In this document: positions 60,453 through 64,000 of the stretch, piece by piece
Position numbering within the stretch: position 1 is the stretch's first letter
How the letters are laid out: each line of letters begins with the position of its first letter
Assembly (NCBI GenBank): GCA_030248135.1
Contig: JASANC010000791.1
Location: 124,001-188,000, forward strand
DNA length: 64,000 nucleotides
Direction of reading: 5' to 3'
Source: Theristus sp. LFF4_11
Taxonomy: Eukaryota > Nematoda > Chromadorea > Monhysterida > Xyalidae
Notes under the pieces: generated by a model
Database searches by the model: none
The model's input: only the letters and a program-made list of their open reading frames with translations
Told to the model about the DNA's origin: nothing
Program-made: the position numbers and the translations under genes

Positions 60453-61825
60453 ATGCAGTCAACAATCTCATTTTTAATGTTCGTCTTGGCACTAATCAAT
60501 GTGTCACACGCCTCTGACTTTGTAAGTTGAAAAAGACAGTGTCTTGGCTGTGTGTCATTTCACAAAATGTTTTCATTTGAGCCGTTCTTATTAAAACAAT
60601 AAATCCCATTGGCAATCTTCTCGGTGCATACCCAACAGCGACCTACATACTTAGACTTTGTTCCTTTGTAAATTCTTTGTCAACAATAGGGTTGTTAAAA
60701 AAACAAAAAGCGTCATTTTTGTTTGTTGTTTTTAATTTTATAAAAAAATTGAAAATCAAAGTTGTGCCAAATTAATGGGGATTTTTATATTTAAAGTGAA
60801 TCCTGTTTGTTTATGTTAAAAGTACGGTATGTACGGTAGTTCCGGAATGAGAAAGACCATGGAGGAACTTTTAGCAGCGTTTTTTAATTTCGTTTATCTC
60901 GTCATTCTTCAGATGTCTCCAAGCGAACGCGTCGGCAGGTGCTGCGTTCATCGAGGCGTTTCCAAGGAATGCTCAGACAGCATTTGCTCGTACAGAAAAA
61001 TGACATTAGATGAGGTAACATTTTTAAATTATGCCATCATCATTGAGAAACCGTTGCTGCTGAAGTGTTTGTTAATATGTTGGCTCAATGGAAAGGCCTC
61101 TAAACCAAAGAAACTGGATTCAACCCGCCCCACGGAGGATGCCGCCCACTGCCAGTGTAGCTTTACTAAATCTGCATGATTCACTCGTTTATCGGCAAAA
61201 ACAGCTTTTGAATACGTCGCTTTCGGCGATATTGCGGTCGAAAGCAACCGAGATCGTGGTAAATGGTGCCGCCGGCACTGCAAAGGGCTTGCGAACCCCC
61301 TGTCGTGTCATGAAGGGGTCATGGGTCCACAAAGGACGCTCAGCATTCATTGTGCCAACATCAAATGGCTGGAGTTTTGGTACCTTCGGTTTCTGGAACA
61401 TTTCAAGTACAAATGCAAAAAAACAACGTGACAACTTTTAGTTTTAGTCACTTTAGCAATGGTTTCTCAGTGATCCATCCACACTTCAAAAATCCCTTTT
61501 GCAGTATACTTGCACAGCAAAAATGCTCAACAGAGACATTCTTGTGCAGCTGTCGCGCGTTTATCTCTGGAAAGTGTGCACGGTCGCTGAGCTGGAGCAG
61601 ATGATCAAATGCGTCGGCAGGGGCGTTGACCAGACGTCCTGCTGCGTTGACTCCGGCGTCGACGGCGACTGCCTCGACTTCTGCAACCCACTGTCGCTGA
61701 ACATGAAAGCTGACATGAAATACGTTCGATGCAAGACGCAGCTGAAGCAAATTCGCGAATGTTACTACGAATACGACAAAGCGAACCCGTTGAAGTTGAC
61801 GAGAAAACGACGAAAACTTGAGTGA
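60453..61825 (+). CDS. Secreted DB-module (12-cysteine) protein, 3 exons
   Basis: Small extracellular protein of 148 residues whose role is unknown. Exons 60453-60521, 60913-61014 and 61550-61825 all meet in phase 0. Exon 1 is a signal peptide (MQSTISFLMFVLALINVSHA). The mature part has 12 cysteines arranged as CC, C, C, C, C, CC, C, C, C, C, including GRCCVHRGVSKEC and SCCVDSGVDGDC. This fits the nematode DB module, which is built on 12 cysteines. The tail ends in a basic run, TRKRRKLE. An earlier acceptor at 61505 would keep the frame and add 15 residues, but it breaks the usual spacing between the fourth and fifth cysteines, so the acceptor at 61549 was preferred. Confidence 0.85.
60687..60785 (+). 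repeat. Dispersed A/T-rich repeat in intron 1 of the DB-module gene
   Basis: AGGGTTGTTAAAAAAACAAAAA, a CATTTTTGTTTGTTG tract and AATCAAAGTTGTGCCAAAT appear in the same order as on the minus strand of 25520-25625. Confidence 0.65.
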
Positions 61826-62137
61826 ATCGAGTGATTTGTGTTTAATGTTTGTTTGCGATGTATTTGTTTTGGAATGATCTGCCGTACCAAATGCTTTGCC
61901 CATTCGCAATCTTTGCAGCTGTTCATTTCATACTAATTTATCACGAGTTGAGAAAGAATCGGTATCAATTCCGGTAACAAATGAGCAAATCTCAAATCTG
62001 ACGATAAAAATCAAACGCTGCTGAAATTCTGAACCGTACGAACTTCGCAATGCAACGATGCTTTAATTCTGTCGCTAGTACATGATTTTAGTTCAGGCGT
62101 CTGTCTGTTCGATTCACAGTATTTTTTCTTTTAACAG

Positions 62138-62143
62138 AATAAA
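62138..62143 (+). terminator. Likely polyadenylation signal of the DB-module gene
   Basis: AATAAA lies 312 bp beyond the stop at 61825 and is the first perfect hexamer on this strand. The intervening sequence has no other gene. Confidence 0.45.
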
Positions 62144-62267
62144 AGAAATTAAACAATTCACAGACATTTCTGAAAGTTGCTTCGTTGGTACAGACTGCAG
62201 CCTGTAAAAACAGGGTAATTTACTGCTTTTTAGTCTGTTAACGAGCTCATGAAATCAATTGCAGAAG

Positions 62268-64000
62268 GGCCTTTAACAAAACCACGGAGGCAACACGGAA
62301 CACGGAGGCTGCACGCTTAACAAAACCACGGAGGCAACACGGAGGCTGCGTGCAGCTAAAGTGACCCATATTTTATATGCACACAACACGCTGCGCACCT
62401 TTAACAAAACCACGGAACATGGAGGCACGCGGATTTGGGGAGATTTGGGGACAGGACAAATCCGTCCCCGTCCAAAAAATTATGTTTTTGCTAAATAAAC
62501 AAATAAATAAATAAAGGCGCAATAAAGCAAAGCAAAGCTAAATGTCAAAACTAGACTTCAAGGATTACGGTAGCTCTCCAACGGGTCTCGACACGATTTT
62601 TTAAAAACGTCCCTGATTGCCAGCAAAAGCTACTCTATTGGTGGACACCGTTCATATGATTCCAACAAACAGTCTTCTGTTTGAAGTTCGGGCACACGGG
62701 TTACGGTAGCGGTAGTTTTGGGTCTTGACACGATGATGCTGAAAACTACTTTGTTTCTTGCGAATAACAGTTGAAACCAATTAGAAACACGCAGCGTTTT
62801 CACAGAATGTCAAAACTTGAGTTCAAAGAATACGGTAACTCTGCTGTGTGGGTCTCGACGCGATTTTTTTAAACTGCCTTTTATTTCCAGGAAAATACTA
62901 AATTGATGAACACCGTTCACATGATTGCAAGAAACAACTGTTATTCACAAGAAACAAAGTAGTTTTCAGCAACTTCGTGTCAAGACCGAACGTAACCGCA
63001 CAGCTACCGTAACCCGTGGGACCTTACTTGAGACATATTATAGTGTTCATGTTTTATTTGTGAGGCACTCGCGGGCGTCCACGCTCCGCGGACAGCTACG
63101 CAGGCCTGGCCGCTGGCAGTCAAACAAGTGCACCGCATAAGAGGACCGCCAGCCTCCTTGTCTGTACAACTCAGAGGCGGGGCCAACTTCACATCATGCG
63201 GATTTCGGTTTCGGTCACCCATTCTTATTTGTTAGATGTGTGACTATTATGAATAAACGTTCAGATTACTTGTGTAGGTGTTGTTTATATGGTTACAAAC
63301 GGTTTCACGGTTAAAGTGGGCGACTGACACAGGCAAAGCTAAAACGTGCTAGATAAAACGTACTCAACGAGTAGTTGTTATTATTTCATAAAACTAACGG
63401 TGCTTCGCCTATGTCGCCCAAGCGCCCAGTTCAAACGAACGAGCGCCGAACTAGGTCGCGCAGTCGCCTTGTTACTGAGGCGACACGCGACAATAACGTT
63501 GCGTGTCGACAGCCAACAAACAATCGTTCCGAAGCTTTTATGCTTGGAAGAGTTTATTTGGTTGTCAAGAGAGTATGAGAACTGTTGAATCAATAGAAAC
63601 GCATAGAATAAATGCATTAATACAAGGATCACCAATAACGTTGCATGTGTTGAACATTAACATAAAGAGTAGTTTAACATTATGAACATCAATAATCAAC
63701 ACAGTGTTACGGTAAACGTGAAAGCTGTTAGAAATGTCAAAACATGAACACTACAACATGACTGTTTCATGCAATCATGTGAACGGTATCCACCATTCTA
63801 GTAACAGTTCTTGGCAATAAAAGAACGTTTTTAAAAAATCGTGTCGAGACCCACAGCAGCGTGCCTCCGTGTTCCGTGGTTTTGTTAAAGGTGCGCAGCG
63901 TGTTGTGTGCATATAAAATATGGGTCACTTTAGCTGCACGCAGCCTCCGTGTTGCCTCCGTGGTTTTGTTAAGCGTGCAGCCTCCGTGTTCCGTGTTGCC
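62268..64000. mobile_element. Second foldback element, right end beyond the window
   Basis: The left arm starts near 62268 with TTTAACAAAACCACGGAGG and repeats CCACGGAGGCAACACGGA and GGAGGCTGCACGC units. The complement of 63870-64000 matches 62292-62425 almost perfectly, so the window ends about 20 bp short of the right terminus. Further inward, inverted segments share GGGTCTCGACACGATTTTTT (62585 and 63838), and an inner hairpin pairs 62694-62770 with 62940-63020. Motifs TTACGGTA and GTCTCGACACGAT are also found in the 142-bp repeats of the element at 571-3315. No transposase frame is seen. Confidence 0.8.

Overview
The window is nuclear DNA of an animal, most likely a nematode. It carries five intron-rich protein genes whose GT-AG introns (one is GC-AG) can be traced exon by exon in frame. 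The gene families are a glutamate-gated channel, a class A GPCR, a DOMON/cytochrome b561 protein and a Shaw-type potassium channel. The fifth gene encodes a secreted 12-cysteine protein that matches the nematode DB module, and this is the main reason for suggesting a nematode. I cannot fix the lineage within nematodes.

Layout. Positions 1-9616 hold no supported gene. They contain a 2.7-kb foldback element (571-3315) with a smaller inverted-repeat element nested in it. Positions 9617-16626 (minus strand) hold a complete kainate-type ionotropic glutamate receptor of 16 exons and 973 residues, including a 9-nt microexon and a dead mariner copy in an intron. Positions 16627-38521 form a 22-kb gene-poor stretch of MITEs, G/C-rich and A/T-rich foldback repeats, mariner and hAT-like relics and local duplications. 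Positions 38522-40422 (plus) hold a neuropeptide-type GPCR of 3 exons and 511 residues. It converges on an FRRS1-like gene at 40783-43268 (minus, 12 exons, 504 residues), and their 3' ends probably overlap. Positions 45006-51052 (minus) hold a Shaw/Kv3 potassium channel of about 702 or 705 residues. Two candidate exons behave as mutually exclusive alternatives for part of its C-terminal tail, and a GC-rich unidentified exon-like ORF lies on the other strand of a large intron. Positions 51053-60452 are gene-poor with one mariner relic. Positions 60453-61825 (plus) hold the DB-module gene. Positions 62268-64000 are a second foldback element that runs off the window.

Three of the genes (glutamate receptor, neuropeptide-type GPCR, fast potassium channel) would act at neuronal or muscle membranes, but nothing indicates operon-type co-regulation: spacing is wide and orientation is mixed. 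The most interesting observations are the paired alternative exons of the potassium channel, the two foldback families that share an internal motif, the nested insertion whose empty site is preserved in the opposite arm of its host, and the orphan GC-rich ORF in the channel gene. All exon borders were read by eye from splice dinucleotides, phase and family resemblance. None has been checked against transcripts.
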